This document shows positions 36,270 to 51,085 of a stretch of 64,000 nt of DNA, in pieces (positions within the stretch are counted from its first letter, which is position 1; the number at the start of each line of letters is the position of its first letter). Under the pieces are notes generated by a model, which saw nothing but the letters and a program-made list of their open reading frames with translations, searched no databases and was not told where the DNA came from. Where the stretch lies: contig CM048850.1 of the NCBI GenBank assembly GCA_026545225.1, positions 372,001 through 436,000 of the forward strand. The letters are read 5' to 3'. The stretch is from Cornus controversa. Lineage: Eukaryota > Streptophyta > Magnoliopsida > Cornales > Cornaceae. A program made the translations under genes and the position numbers.

Positions 36270-37617
36270 AGCTTTGTTTGAGATGCTTTGATTTAAAAAG
36301 TCCCATTCCTAGAGAAATTGTGCCATAATTAAAACCGTACGTTGCTTTTTCCCAAATTCGACCGTCTGGACATCAAAAGCAAGCAATGATCGTGCCAATC
36401 CGATCTTCATCCTATTTTGTTTAAGTCGTTCTGATTCAGAAAGAGCAATTCTTTACAGAAATGGTGCGTGATCACAACCGTATGGTGCTTTGTGCCAAAA
36501 TCGACCATATGTACATCCGAAAGAAATGGGCATGGCAACAACAATTTTCAACTAACTTCATTTGAGTTGTTTTGATTTTAAAAAGTCGCATTCCAAGAGA
36601 AATTGTGCAATACTCAGAATCATTCATTGCTTTGTGCGAAATTCGACCGTTTAGAGGTCGAAAAGAAACAACGAGCATGTCGATCCCAACTTGATCTTGT
36701 TCTGTTTGAGTCATTTTATTAAATACCAGCAATTCGTAGCGGAAATTGTGCATGATCACAACTGTGGGATGCTCTGTCACGAATTCGACCGTCTAGACAT
36801 CCAAAAGAAAGGAGCAAGTCAACAACGATTTTAAACTTGCTTTGTCTGAGTTGCTTCGACTCGAAAAGTCCCATTCCAGGAGAAATTATGTCGTGTGTTG
36901 CTTTTTCCCGAATTCGACCGTCTGGAAGTCGGAAAGAAACAATGTGCACGTCAATCCGGTCTCCATCCATTTTTGTTTGATTTGTTCTTATTCGAAAAGA
37001 CCCATTCCAAGAAGAAATCTTGCACGATCATAAACCGTGCGATGTTTTGTGCCAGATTCTACCGTCTTGACTTGCAGAAGAAATGAGCATCGCAACAACG
37101 ATTTTAAACTAGTTTCGTTTGAGTTGTTTTGATTCGAAAAGTCTCATTCCCTGAGAAATCTTGCCACAATCAGTTTCGTATGTTGCTTTTTGCGAAACTC
37201 GCTCGGTTTGATGTCCAAAAGAAACGACAAGCACGTTGATCAGATCTTCGTCCTACTTTTTTTGAGTAGTTATGAATTGAAGTGAGCAACTCCGTGTAGA
37301 AATCGTGTATGATAATAACCTTGTGCTGCTTTATGCCAACTTTGATTGTCTGGACGTTTAAAAGGAACAATGAGCAAGTTGTCAACGATTTTAAACTAGT
37401 TTCGTTTGAGTTATTTTGATTCGAGAAGCGCCATTCCTGGAGAAATCGTGCCACAATCAGAATTGTACGTCGCTGGTTGCCAAATTAGACCGTCAAGACG
37501 TCCAAAAGAAACGACGAGCATGTCGATCCGATCTTCATCATGTTTTGTTTGAGTCGTTACGAATCGAAAAGAACAATTCCTTGCAGAAATCAAGCATGAC
37601 AACAACAATTTTAAACT
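36270..37617 (+). repeat. HOR unit U27, 1,348 bp
   Basis: Only unit with five A in GATTTTAAAAAGTCG of A2 (1 bp insertion near 36,581). Shares GTGCAATACTC and GTGCGATG with U25, and GAAGCGCCATTCC in A5 with U28. Confidence 0.93.
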
Positions 37618-38964
37618 AGCTTTGTTTGAGATGCTTTGATTTAAAAAGTCCCATTCCTAGAGAAATTGTGCCATAATTAAAATCGTACGTTGCTTTTTCC
37701 CGAATTCGACCGTCTGGACGTCAAAAGCAAGCAATGATCGTGCCAATCCGATCTTCATCCTATTTTGTTTAAGTCGTTCTGATTCAGAAAGAGCAATTCT
37801 TTACAGAAATGGTGCGTGATCACAACCGTATGGTGCTTTGTGCCAAAATCGACCATATGTACATCCGAAAGAAATGGGCATGGCAACCACAATTTTCAAC
37901 TAGCTTCATTTGAGTTGTTTTGATTTTAAAAGTCGCATTCCAAGAGAAATCGTGCTATACTCAGAATCATTCATTGCTTTGTGCGAAATTCGACCGTTTA
38001 GAGGTCGAAAAGAAACAACGAGCATGTCGATCCCAACTTGATCTTGTTCTGTTTGAGTCATTTTATTAAATACCAGCAATTCGTAGCGGAAATTGTGCAT
38101 GATCACAACTGTGGGATGCTTTGTCACGAATTCGACCGTCTAGACATCCAAAAGAAAGGAGCAAGTCAACAACGATTTTAAACTTGCTTTGTCTGAGTTG
38201 CTTCGACTCGAAAAGTCCCATTCCAGGAGAAATTATGTCGTGTGTTGCTTTTTCCCGAATTCGACCGTCTGGAAGTCGGAAAGAAACAATGTGCACGTCA
38301 ATCCGGTCTCCATCCATTTTTGTTTGATTTGTTCTTATTCGAAAAGACCCATTCCAAGAAGAAATCTTGCACGATCATAAACCGTGCGGTGTTTTGTGCC
38401 AGATTCTACAGTCTTGACTTGCAGAAGAAATGAGCATCGCAACAACGATTTTAAACTAGTTTCGTTTGAGTTGTTTTGATTCGAAAAGTCTTATTCCTTG
38501 AGAAATCTTGCCACAATCAGTTTCGTATGTTGCTTTTTGCGAAACTCGCTCGGTTTGATGTCCAAAAGAAACGACAAGCACGTTGATCAGATCTTCGTCC
38601 TACTTTTTTTGAGTAGTTATGAATCGAAGTGAGCAACTCCGTGTAGAAATCGTGTATGATAATAACCTTGTGCTGCTTTATGCCAACTTTGATTGTCTGG
38701 ACGTTTAAAAGGAACAATGAGCAAGCTGTCAACGATTTTAAACTAGTTTCGTTTGAGTTATTTTGATTCGAGAAGCGCCATTCCTGGAGAAATCGTGCCA
38801 CAATCAGAATTGTACGTCGCTGGTTGCCAAATTAGACCGTCAAGACGTCCAAAAGAAACGACGAGCATGTCGATCCGATCTTCATCATGTTTTGTTTGAG
38901 TCGTTACGAATCGAAAAGAACAATTCCTTGCAGAAATCAAGCATGACAACAACAATTTTAAACT
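37618..38964 (+). repeat. HOR unit U28
   Basis: Complete. Private AAAATCGTACG in A1, TTCTACAGTCTTG in B3, GAAGCGCCATTCC in A5 as in U27. Confidence 0.93.
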
Positions 38965-40309
38965 AGCTTTGTTTGAGATGCTTTGATTTAAAAAGTCCCA
39001 TTCCTAGAGAAATTGTGCCATAATTAAAACCGTACGTTGCTTTTTCCTGAATTCGACCGTCTGGACATCAAAAGCAAGCAATGATCGTGCCAATCCGATC
39101 TTCATCCTATTTTGTTTAAGTCGTTCTGATTCAGAAAGAGCAATTCTTTACAGAAATGGTGCGTGATCACAACCGTATGGTGCTTTGTGCCAAAATCGAC
39201 CATATGTACATCCGAAAGAAATGGGCATGGCAACCACAATTTTCAACTAGCTTCATTTGAGTTGTTTTGATTTTAAAAGTCGCATTCCAAGAGAAATCGT
39301 GCTATACTCAGAATCATTCATTGCTTTGTGCGAAATTCGACCGTTTAGAGGTCGAAAAGAAACAACGAGCATGTCGATCCCAACTTGATCTTGTTCTGTT
39401 TGAGTCATTTTATTAAATACCAGCAATTCGTAGCGGAAATTGTGCATGATCACAACTGTGGGATGCTCTGTCACGAATTCGACCGTCTAGACATCCAAAA
39501 GAAAGGAGCAAGTCAACAACGATTTTAAACTTGCTTTGTCTGAGTTGCTTCGACTCGAAAAGTCCCATTCCAGGAGAAATTATGTCGTGTGTTGCTTTTT
39601 CCCGAATTCGACCGTCTGGAAGTCAGAAAGAAACAATGTGCACGTCAATCCGGTCTCCATCCATTTTTGTTTGATTTGTTCTGATTCGAAAGGACCCATT
39701 CCAAGAAGAAACCTTGCACGATCATAAACCGTGCGGTGTTTTGTGCCAGATTCTACCGTCTTGACTTGCAGAAGAAATGAGCATCGCAACAACGATTTTA
39801 AACTAGTTTCGTTTGAGTTGTTTTGATTCGAAAAGTCTCATTCCCTGAGAAATCTTGCCACAATCAGTTTCGTATGTTGCTTTTTGCGAAACTCGCTCGG
39901 TTTGATGTCCAAAAGAAACGACAAGCACGTTGATCAGATCTTCGTCCTACTTTTTTTGAGTAGTTACGAATCGAAGTGAGCAACTCCGTGTAGAAATCGT
40001 GTATGATAATAACCTTGTGCTGCTTTGTGCCAACTTTGATTGTCTGGACGTTTAAAAGGAACAATGAGCAAGCTGTCAACGATTTTAAACTAGTTTCGTT
40101 TGAGTTATTTTGATTCGAGAAGCCCCATTCCTGGAGAAATCGTGCCACAATCAGAATTGTACGTCGCTGGTTGCCAAATTAGACCGTCAAGACGTCCAAA
40201 AGAAACGACGAGCATGTCGATCCGATCTTTATCATGTTTTGTTTGAGTCTTTACGAATCGAAAAGAACAATTCCTTGCTTATCAAGCATGACAACAACAA
40301 TTTTAAACT
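38965..40309 (+). repeat. HOR unit U29, 1,345 bp
   Basis: TTTCCTGAATTC in A1 and GAAAGGACCC in B3. Short B5 haplotype. The 13,468 bp duplication starts inside its A1, after 39,066. Confidence 0.93.
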
Positions 40310-41656
40310 AGCTTTGTTTGAGATGCTTTGATTTAAAAAGTCCCATTCCTAGAGAAATTGTGCCATAATTAAAACCGTACGTTGCTTTTTCCCGAATTCG
40401 ACCGTCTGGACATCAAAAGCAAGCAATGATCGTGCCAATCCGATCTTCATCCTATTTTGTTTAAGTCGTTCTGATTCAGAAAGAGCAATTCTTTACAGAA
40501 ATGGTGCGTGATCACAACCGTTTGGTGCTTTGTGCCAAAATCGACCATATGTACATCCGAAAGAAATGGGCATGGCAACCACAATTTTCAACTAGCTTCA
40601 TTTGAGTTGTTTTGATTTTAAAAGTCGCATTCCAAGAGAAATCGTGCTATACTCAGAATCATTCATTGCTTTGTGCGAAATTCGACCGTTTAGAGGTCGA
40701 AAAGAAACAACGAGCATGTCGATCCCAACTTGATCTTGTTCTGTTTGAGTCATTTTATTAAATACCAGCAATTCGTAGCGGAAATTGTGCATGATCACAA
40801 CTGTGGGATGCTCTGTCACGAATTCGACCGTCTAGACATCCAAAAGAAAGGAGCAAGTCAACAACGATTTTAAACTTGCTTTGTCTAAGTTGCTTCGACT
40901 CGAAAAGTCCCATTCCAGGAGAAATTATGTCGTGTGTTGCTTTTTCCCGAATTCGACCGTCTGGAAGTCGGAAAGAAACAATGTGCACGTCAATCCGGTC
41001 TCCATCCATTTTTGTTTGATTTGTTCTGATTCGAAAAGACCCATTCCAAGAAGAAACCTTGCACGATCATAAACCGTGCGGTGATTTGTGCCAGATTCTA
41101 CCGTCTTGACTTGCAGAAGAAATGAGCATCGCAACAACGATTTTAAACTAGTTTCGTTTGAGTTGTTTTGATTCGAAAAGTCTCATTCCTTGAGAAATCT
41201 TGCCACAATCAGTTTCGTATGTTGCTTTTTGTGAAACTCGCTCGGTTTGATGTCCAAAAGAAACGACAAGCACGTTGATCAGATCTTCGTCCTACTTTTT
41301 TTGAGTAGTTACGAATCGAAGTGAGCAACTCCGTGTAGAAATCGTGTATGATAATAACCTTGTGCTGCTTTGTGCCAACTTTGATTGTCTGGACGTTTAA
41401 AAGGAACAATGAGCAAGCTGTCAATGATTTTAAACTAGTTTCGTTTGAGTTATTTTGATTTGAGAAGCCCCATTCCTAGAGAAATCGTGCCACAGTCAGA
41501 ATTGTACGTCGCTGGTTGCCAAATTAGACCGTCAAGACGTCCAAAAGAAACGACGAGCATGTCGATCCGATCTTCATCATGTTTTGTTTGAGTCGTTACG
41601 AATCGAAAAGAACAATTCCTTGCAGAAATCAAGCATGACAACAACAATTTTAAACT
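40310..41656 (+). repeat. HOR unit U30
   Basis: Complete. Private CCGTTTGGTGC in B1, GTCTAAGTTGC in A3 and TTTTGTGAAACTCG in A4. GTCAATGATTTT in B4 is shared with U40. Confidence 0.93.
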
Positions 41657-43003
41657 AGCTTTGTTTGAGATGCTTTGATTTAAAAAGTCCCATTCCTAGA
41701 GAAATTGTGCCATAATTAAAACCGTACGTTGCTTTTTCCCGAATTCGACCGTCTGGACGTCAAAAGCAAGCAATGATCGTGCCAATCCGATCTTCATCCT
41801 ATTTTGTTTAAGTCGTTCTGATTCAGAAAGAGCAATTCTTTACAGAAATGGTGCGTGATCACAACCGTATGGTGCTTTGTGCCAAAATCGACCATATGTA
41901 CATCCGAAAGAAATGGGCATGGCAACAACAATTTTCAACTAACTTCATTTGAGTTGTTTTGATTTTAAAAGTCGCATTCCAAGAGAAATTGTGCTATACT
42001 CAGAATCATTCATTGCTTTGTGCGAAATTCGACCGTTTAGAGGTCGAAAAGAAACAACGAGCATGTCGATCCCAACTTGATCTTGTTCTGTTTGAGTCAT
42101 TTTATTAAATACCAGCAATTCGTAGCGGAAATTGTGCATGATCACAACTGTGGGATGCTCTGTCACGAATTCGACCGTCTAGACATCCAAAAGAAAGGAG
42201 CAAGTCAACAACGATTTTAAACTTGCTTTGTCTGAGTTGCTTCGACTCGAAAAGTCCCATTCCAGGAGAAATTATGTCGTGTGTTGCTTTTTCCCGAATT
42301 CGACCGTCTGGAAGTCGGAAAGAAACAATGTGCACGTCAATCCGGTCTCCATCCATTTTTGTTTGATTTGTTCTTATTCGGAAAGACCCATTCCAAGAAG
42401 AAATCTTGCACGATCATAAACCGTGCGGTGTTTTGTGCCAGATTCTACCGTCTTGACTTGCAGAAGAAATGAGCATCGCAACAACGATTTTAAACTAGTT
42501 TCGTTTGAGTTGTTTTGATTCGAAAAGTCTCATTCCCTGAGAAATCTTGCCACAATCAGTTTCGTATGTTGCTTTTTGCGAAACTCGCTCGGTTTGATGT
42601 CCAAAAGAAACGACAAGCACGTTGATCAGATCTTCGTCCTACTTTTTTTGAGTAGTTATGAATTGAAGTGAGCAACTCCGTGTAGAAATCGTGTATGATA
42701 ATAACCTTGTGCTGCTTTATGCCAACTTTGATTGTCTGGACGTTTAAAAGGAACAATGAGCAAGTTGTCAACGATTTTGAACTAGTTTCGTTTGAGTTAT
42801 TTTGATTCGAGAAGCCCCATTCCTGGAGAAATCGTGCCACAATCAGAATTGTACGTCGCTGGTTGCCAAATTAGACCGTCAAGGCGCCCAAAAGAAACGA
42901 CGAGCATGTCGATCCGATCTTCATCATGTTTTGTTTGAGTCGTTACGAATCGAAAAGAACAATTCCTTGCAGAAATCAAGCATGACAACAATAATTTTAA
43001 ACT
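41657..43003 (+). repeat. HOR unit U31
   Basis: Complete. ATTCGGAAAGACCC in B3, GATTTTGAACTAG in B4 and CAAGGCGCCCAAAAG in A5, all shared only with U41. Confidence 0.93.
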
Positions 43004-44350
43004 AGCTTTGTTTGAGATGCTTTGATTTAAAAAGTCCCATTCCTAGAGAAATTGTGCCATAATTAAAACCGTACGTTGCTTTTTCCCAAATTCGACCGTC
43101 TGGAAATCAAAAGCAAGCAATGATCGTGCCAATCCGATCTTCATCCTATTTTGTTTAAGTCGTTCTGATTCAGAAAGAGCAATTCTTTACAGAAATGGTG
43201 CGTGATCACAACCGTATGGTGCTTTGTGCCAAAATCGACCATATGTACATCCGAAAGAAATGGGCATGGCAACCACAATTTTCAACTAGCTTCATTTGAG
43301 TTGTTTTGATTTTAAAAGTCGCATTCCAAGAGAAATCGTGTTATACTCAGAATCATTCATTGCTTTGTGCGAAATTCGACCGTTTAGAGGTCGAAAAGAA
43401 ACAACGAGCATGTCGATCCCAACTTGATCTTGTTCTGTTTGAGTCATTTTATTAAATACCAGCAATTCGTAGCGGAAATTGTGCATGATCACAACTGTGG
43501 GATGCTTTGTCACGAATTCGACCGTCTAGACATCCAAAAGAAAGGAGCAAGTCAACAACGATTTTAAACTTGCTTTGTCTGAGTTGCTTCGACTCGAAAA
43601 GTCCCATTCCAGGAGAAATTATGTCGTGTGTTGCTTTTTCCCGAATTCGACCGTCTGGAAGTCGGAAAGAAACAATGTGCACGTCAATCCGGTCTCCATC
43701 CATTTTTGTTTGATTTGTTCTTATTCGAAAAGACCCATTCCAAGAAGAAATCTTGCACGATCATAAACCGTGCGGTGTTTTGTGCCAGATTCTACAGTCT
43801 TGACTTGCAGAAGAAATGAGCATCGCAACAACGATTTTAAACTAGTTTCGTTTGAGTTGTTTTGATTCTAAAAGTCTTATTCCTTGAGAAATCTTGCCAC
43901 AATCAGTTTCGTATGTTGCTTTTTGCGAAACTCGCTCGGTTTGATGTCCAAAAGAAACGACAAGCACGTTGATCAGATCTTCGTCCTACTTTTTTTGAGT
44001 AGTTATGAATCGAAGTGAGCAACTCCGTGTAGAAATCGTGTATGATAATAACCTTGTGCTGCTTTATGCCAACTTTGATTGTCTGGACGTTTAAAAGGAA
44101 CAATGAGCAAGCTGTCAACGATTTTAAACTAGTTTCGTTTGAGTTATTTTGATTCGAGAAGCCCCATTCCTGGAGAAATCGTGCCACAATCAGAATTGTA
44201 CGTCGCTGGTTGCCAAATTAGACCGTCAAGACGTCCAAAAGAAACGACGAGCATGTCGATCCGATCTTCATCATGTTTTGTTTGAGTCGTTACGAATCGA
44301 AAAGAACAATTCCTTGCAGAAATCAAGCATGACAACAACAATTTTAAACT
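43004..44350 (+). repeat. HOR unit U32
   Basis: Complete. CCCAAATTC and CTGGAAATC in A1, CGTGTTATACTC in A2 (shared with U42), GATTCTAAAAGTCTTATTCC in A4. Confidence 0.93.
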
Positions 44351-45697
44351 AGCTTTGTTTGAGATGCTTTGATTTAAAAAGTCCCATTCCTAGAGAAATT
44401 GTGCCATAATTAAAACCGTACGTTGCTTTTTCCCGAATTCGACCGTCTGGACATCAAAAGCAAGCAATGATCGTGCCAATCCGATCTTCATCCTATTTTG
44501 TTTAAGTCGTTCTGATTCAGAAAGAGCAATTCTTTACAGAAATGGTGCGTGATCACAACCGTATGGTGCTTTGTGCCAAAATCGACCATATGTACATCCG
44601 AAAGAAATGGGCATGGCAACCACAATTTTCAACTAGCTTCATTTGAGTTGTTTTGATTTTAAAAGTCGCATTCCAAGAGAAATCGTGCTATACTCAGAAT
44701 CATTCATTGCTTTGTGCGAAATTCGACCGTTTAGAGGTCGAAAAGAAACAACGAGCATGTCGATCCCAACTTGATCTTGTTCTGTTTGAGTCATTTTATT
44801 AAATACCAGCAATTCGTAGCGGAAATTGTGCATGATCACAACTGTGGGATGCTCTGTCACGAATTCGACCGTCTAGACATCCAAAAGAAAGGAGCAAGTC
44901 AACAACGATTTTAAACTTGCTTTGTCTGAGTTGCTTCGACTCGAAAAGTCCCATTCCAGGAGAAATTATGTCGTGTGTTGCTTTTTCCCGAATTCGACCG
45001 TCTGGAAGTCGGAAAGAAACAATGTGCACGTCAATCCGGTCTCCATCCATTTTTGTTTGATTTGTTCTTATTCGAAAAGACCCATTCCAAGAAGAAATCT
45101 TGCACGATCATAAACCGTGCGGTGTTTTGTGCCAGATTCTACCGTCTTGACTTGCAGAAGAAATGAGCATCGCAACAACGATTTTAAACTAGTTTCGTTT
45201 GAGTTGTTTTGATTCGAAAAGTCTCATTCCCTGAGAAATCTTGCCACAATCAGTTTCGTATGTTGCTTTTTGCGAAACTCGCTCGGTTTGATGTCCAAAA
45301 GAAACGACAAGCACGTTGATCAGATCTTCGTCCTACTTTTTTTGAGTAGTTATGAATTGAAGTGAGCAACTCCGTGTAGAAATCGTGTATGATAATAACC
45401 TTGTGCTGCTTTATGCCAACTTTGATTGTCTGGACGTTTAAAAGGAACAATGAGCAAGTTGTCAACGATTTTAAACTAGTTTCGTTTGAGTTATTTTGAT
45501 TCGAGAAGCCCCATTCCTGGAGAAATCGTGCCACAATCAGAATTGTACGTCGCTGGTTGCCAAATTAGACCGTCAAGACGTCCAAAAGAAACGACGAGCA
45601 TGTCGATCCGATCTTCATCATGTTTTGTTTGAGTCGTTACGAATCGAAAAGAACAATTCCTTGCAGAAATCAAGCATGACAACAATAATTTTAAACT
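44351..45697 (+). repeat. HOR unit U33
   Basis: Complete, close to the regional consensus. CTGGACATC in A1, GCTCTGTC in B2, TTATGAATTG in B4. Confidence 0.93.
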
Positions 45698-47044
45698 AGC
45701 TTTGTTTGAGATGCTTTGATTTAAAAAGTCCCATTCCTAGAGAAATTGTGCCATAATTAAAACCGTACGTTGCTTTTTCCCAAATTCGACCGTCTGGAAA
45801 TCAAAAGCAAGCAATGATCGTGCCAATCCGATCTTCATCCTATTTTGTTTAAGTCGTTCTGATTCAGAAAGAGCAATTCTTTACAGAAATGGTGCGTGAT
45901 CACAACCGTATGGTGCTTTGTGCCAAAATCGACCATATGTACATCCGAAAGAAATGGGCATGGCAACCACAATTTTCAACTAGCTTCATTTGAGTTGTTT
46001 TGATTTTAAAAGTCGCATTCCAAGAGAAATCGTGCTATACTCAGAATCATTCATTGCTTTGTGCGAAATTCGACCGTTTAGAGGTCGAAAAGAAACAACG
46101 AGCATGTCGATCCCAACTTGATCTTGTTCTGTTTGAGTCATTTTATTAAATACCCGCAATTCGTAGCGGAAATTGTGCATGATCACAACTGTGGGATGCT
46201 TTGTCACGAATTCGACCGTCTAGACATCCAAAAGAAAGGAGCAAGTCAACAACGATTTTAAACTTGCTTTGTCTGAGTTGCTTCGACTCGAAAAGTCCCA
46301 TTCCAGGAGAAATTATGTCGTGTGTTGCTTTTTCCCGAATTCGACCGTCTGGAAGTCGGAAAGAAACAATGTGCACGTCAATCCGGTCTCCATCCATTTT
46401 TGTTTGATTTGTTCTTATTCGAAAAGACCCATTCCAAGAAGAAATCTTGCACGATCATAAACCGTGCGGTGTTTTGTGCCAGATTCTACCGTCTTGACTT
46501 GCAGAAGAAATGAGCATCGCAACAACGATTTTAAACTAGTTTCGTTTGAGTTGTTTTGATTCTAAAAGTCTTATTCCTTGAGAAATCTTGCCACAATCAG
46601 TTTCGTATGTTGCTTTTTGCGAAACTCGCTCGGTTTGATGTCCAAAAGAAACGACAAGCACGTTGATCAGATCTTCGTCCTACTTTTTTTGAGTAGTTAT
46701 GAATCGAAGTGAGCAACTCCGTGTAGAAATCGTGTATGATAATAACCTTGTGCTGCTTTATGCCAACTTTGATTGTCTGGACGTTTAAAAGGAACAATGA
46801 GCAAGCTGTCAACGATTTTAAACTAGTTTCGTTTGAGTTATTTTGATTCGAGAAGCCCCATTCCTGGAGAAATCGTGCCACAATCAGAATTGTACGTCGC
46901 TGGTTGCCAAATTAGACCGTCAAGACGTCCAAAAGAAACGACGAGCATGTCGATCCGATCTTCATCATGTTTTGTTTGAGTCGTTACGAATCGAAAAGAA
47001 CAATTCCTTGCAGAAATCAAGCATGACAACAACAATTTTAAACT
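45698..47044 (+). repeat. HOR unit U34
   Basis: Complete. CTGGAAATC in A1, TACCCGCAATTCG in B2 (shared with U36 and U44), GATTCTAAAAGTC in A4. Confidence 0.93.
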
Positions 47045-48391
47045 AGCTTTGTTTGAGATGCTTTGATTTAAAAAGTCCCATTCCTAGAGAAATTGTGCCA
47101 TAATTAAAACCGTACGTTGCTTTTTCCCGAATTCGACCGTCTGGACATCAAAAGCAAGCAATGATCGTGCCAATCCGATCTTCATCCTATTTTGTTTAAG
47201 TCGTTCTGATTCAGAAAGAGCAATTCTTTACAGAAATGGTGCGTGATCACAACCGTATGGTGCTTTGTGCCAAAATCGACCATATGTACATCCGAAAGAA
47301 ATGGGCATGGCAACCACAATTTTCAACTAGCTTCATTTGAGTTGTTTTGATTTTAAAAGTCGCATTCCAAGAGAAATCGTGCTATACTCAGAATCATTCA
47401 TTGCTTTGTGCGAAATTCGACCGTTTAGAGGTCGAAAAGAAACAACGAGCATGTCGATCCCAACTTGATCTTGTTCTGTTTGAGTCATTTTATTAAATAC
47501 CAGCAATTCGTAGCGGAAATTGTGCATGATCACAACTGTGGGATGCTCTGTCACGAATTCGACCGTCTAGACATCCAAAAGAAAGGAGCAAGTCAACAAC
47601 GATTTTAAACTTGCTTTGTCTGAGTTGCTTCGACTCGAAAAGTCCCATTCCAGGAGAAATTATGTCGTGTGTTGCTTTTTCCCGAATTCGACCGTCTGGA
47701 AGTCGGAAAGAAACAATGTGCACGTCAATCCGGTCTCCATCCATTTTTGTTTGATTTGTTCTTATTCGAAAAGACCCATTCCAAGAAGAAATCTTGCACG
47801 ATCATAAACCGTGCGGTGTTTTGTGCCAGATTCTACCGTCTTGACTTGCAGAAGAAATGAGCATCGCAACAACGATTTTAAACTAGTTTCGTTTGAGTTG
47901 TTTTGATTCGAAAAGTCTCATTCCCTGAGAAATCTTGCCACAATCAGTTTCGTATGTTGCTTTTTGCGAAACTCGCTCGGTTTGATGTCCAAAAGAAACG
48001 ACAAGCACGTTGATCAGATCTTCGTCCTACTTTTTTTGAGTAGTTATGAATTGAAGTGAGCAACTCCGTGTAGAAATCGTGTATGATAATAACCTTGTGC
48101 TGCTTTATGCCAACTTTGATTGTCTGGACGTTTAAAAGGAACAATGAGCAAGTTGTCAACGATTTTAAACTAGTTTCGTTTGAGTTATTTTGATTCGAGA
48201 AGCCCCATTCCTGGAGAAATCGTGCCACAATCAGAATTGTACGTCGCTGGTTGCCAAATTAGACCGTCAAGACGTCCAAAAGAAACGACGAGCATGTCGA
48301 TCCGATCTTCATCATGTTTTGTTTGAGTCGTTACGAATCGAAAAGAACAATTCCTTGCAGAAATCAAGCATGACAACAATAATTTTAAACT
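47045..48391 (+). repeat. HOR unit U35
   Basis: Complete. Matches U33 at every marker I followed. Confidence 0.93.
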
Positions 48392-49738
48392 AGCTTTGTT
48401 TGAGATGCTTTGATTTAAAAAGTCCCATTCCTAGAGAAATTGTGCCATAATTAAAACCGTACGTTGCTTTTTCCCAAATTCGACCGTCTGGAAATCAAAA
48501 GCAAGCAATGATCGTGCCAATCCGATCTTCATCCTATTTTGTTTAAGTCGTTCTGATTCAGAAAGAGCAATTCTTTACAGAAATGGTGCGTGATCACAAC
48601 CGTATGGTGCTTTGTGCCAAAATCGACCATATGTACATCCGAAAGAAATGGGCATGGCAACCACAATTTTCAACTAGCTTCATTTGAGTTGTTTTGATTT
48701 TAAAAGTCGCATTCCAAGAGAAATCGTGCTATACTCAGAATCATTCATTGCTTTGTGCGAAATTCGACCGTTTAGAGGTCGAAAAGAAACAACGAGCATG
48801 TCGATCCCAACTTGATCTTGTTCTGTTTGAGTCATTTTATTAAATACCCGCAATTCGTAGCAGAAATTGTGCATGATCACAACTGTGGGATGCTTTGTCA
48901 CGAATTCGACCGTCTAGACATCCAAAAGAAAGGAGCAAGTCAACAACGATTTTAAACTTGCTTTGTCTGAGTTGCTTCGACTCGAAAAGTCCCATTCCAG
49001 GAGAAATTATGTCGTGTGTTGCTTTTTCCCGAATTCGACCGTCTGGAAGTCGGAAAGAAACAATGTGCACGTCAATCCGGTCTCCATCCATTTTTGTTTG
49101 ATTTGTTCTGATTCGAAAAGACCCATTCCAAGAAGAAACCTTGCACGATCATAAACCGTGCGGTGTTTTGTGCCAGATTCTACCGTCTTGACTTGCAGAA
49201 GAAATGAGCATCGCAACAACGATTTTAAACTAGTTTCGTTTGAGTTGTTTTGATTCGAAAAGTCTCATTTCTTGAGAAATCTTGCCACAATCAGTTTCGT
49301 ATGTTGCTTTTTGCGAAACTCGCTCGGTTTGATGTCCAAAAGAAACGACAAGCACGTTGATCAGATCTTCGTCCTACTTTTTTTGAGTAGTTACGAATCA
49401 AAGTGAGCAACTCCGTGTAGAAATCGTGTATGATAATAACCTTGTGCTGCTTTGTGCCAACTTTGATTGTCTGGACGTTTAAAAGGAACAATGAGCAAGC
49501 TGTCAACGATTTTAAACTAGTTTCGTTTGAGTTATTTTGATTCGAGAAGCCCCATTCCTAGAGAAATCGTGCCACAGTCAGAATTGTACGTCGCTGGTTG
49601 CCAAATTAGACCGTCAAGACGTCCAAAAGAAACGACGAGCATGTCGATCCGATCTTCATCATGTTTTGTTTGAGTCGTTACGAATCGAAAAGAACAATTC
49701 CTTGCAGAAATCAAGCATGACAACAATAATTTTAAACT
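48392..49738 (+). repeat. HOR unit U36
   Basis: Complete. TACCCGCAATTCG with private GTAGCAGAAATTG in B2, CTCATTTCTTGAG in A4, GAATCAAAGTG in B4, CACAGTCAG in A5. Confidence 0.93.
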
Positions 49739-51085
49739 AGCTTTGTTTGAGATGCTTTGATTTAAAAAGTCCCATTCCTAGAGAAATTGTGCCATAATTA
49801 AAACCGTACGTTGCTTTTTCCCGAATTCGACCGTCTGGACGTCAAAAGCAAGCAATGATCGTGCCAATCCGATCTTCATCCTATTTTGTTTAAGTCGTTC
49901 TGATTTAGAAAGAACAATTCTTTACAGAAATGGTGCGTGATCACAACCGTCTGGTGCTTTGTGCCAAAATCGACCATATGTACATCCGAAAGAAATGGGC
50001 ATGGCAACAACAATTTTCAACTAACTTCATTTGAGTTGTTTTGATTTTAAAAGTCGCATTCCAAGAGAAATCGTGCTATACTCAGAATCATTCATTGCTT
50101 TGTGCGAAATTCGACCGTTTAGAGGTCGAAAAGAAACAACGAGCATGTCGATCCCAACTTGATCTTGTTCTGTTTGAGTCATTTTATTAAATACCAGCAA
50201 TTCGTAGCGGAAATTGTGCATGATCACAACTGTGGGATGCTCTGTCACGAATTCGACCGTCTAGACATCCAAAAGAAAGGAGCAAGTCAACAACGATTTT
50301 AAACTTGCTTTGTCTGAGTTGCTTCGACTCGAAAAGTCCCATTCCAGGAGAAATTATGTCGTGTGTTGCTTTTTCCCGAATTCGACCGTCTGGAAGTCGG
50401 AAAGAAACAATGTGCACGTCAATCCGGTCTCCATCCATTTTTGTTTGATTTGTTCTTATTCGAAAAGACCCATTCCAAGAAGAAATCTTGCACGATCATA
50501 AACCGTGCGGTGTTTTGTGCCAGATTCTACCGTCTTGACTTGCAGAAGAAATGAGCATCGCAACAACGATTTTAAACTAGTTTCGTTTGAGTTGTTTTGA
50601 TTCGAAAAGTCTCATTCCCTGAGAAATCTTGCCACAATCAGTTTCGTATGTTGCTTTTTGCGAAACTCGCTCGGTTTGATGTCCAAAAGAAACGACAAGC
50701 ACGTTGATCAGATCTTCGTCCTACTTTTTTTGAGTAGTTATGAATTGAAGTGAGCAACTCCGTGTAGAAATCGTGTATGATAATAACCTTGTGCTGCTTT
50801 ATGCCAACTTTGATTGTCTGGACGTTTAAAAGGAACAATGAGCAAGTTGTCAACGATTTTAAACTAGTTTCGTTTGAGTTATTTTGATTCGAGAAGCCCC
50901 ATTCCTGGAGAAATCGTGCCACAATCAGAATTGTACGTCGCTGGTTGCCAAATTAGACCGTCAAGACGTCCAAAAGAAACGACGAGCATGTCGATCCGAT
51001 CTTCATCATGTTTTGTTTGAGTCGTTACGAATCGAAAAGAACAATTCCTTGCAGAAATCAAGCATGACAACAATAATTTTAAACT
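49739..51085 (+). repeat. HOR unit U37
   Basis: Complete. GATTTAGAAAGAACAATT and CCGTCTGGTGC in B1, both shared with U45; CAACAAC and ACTAAC tail. Confidence 0.93.
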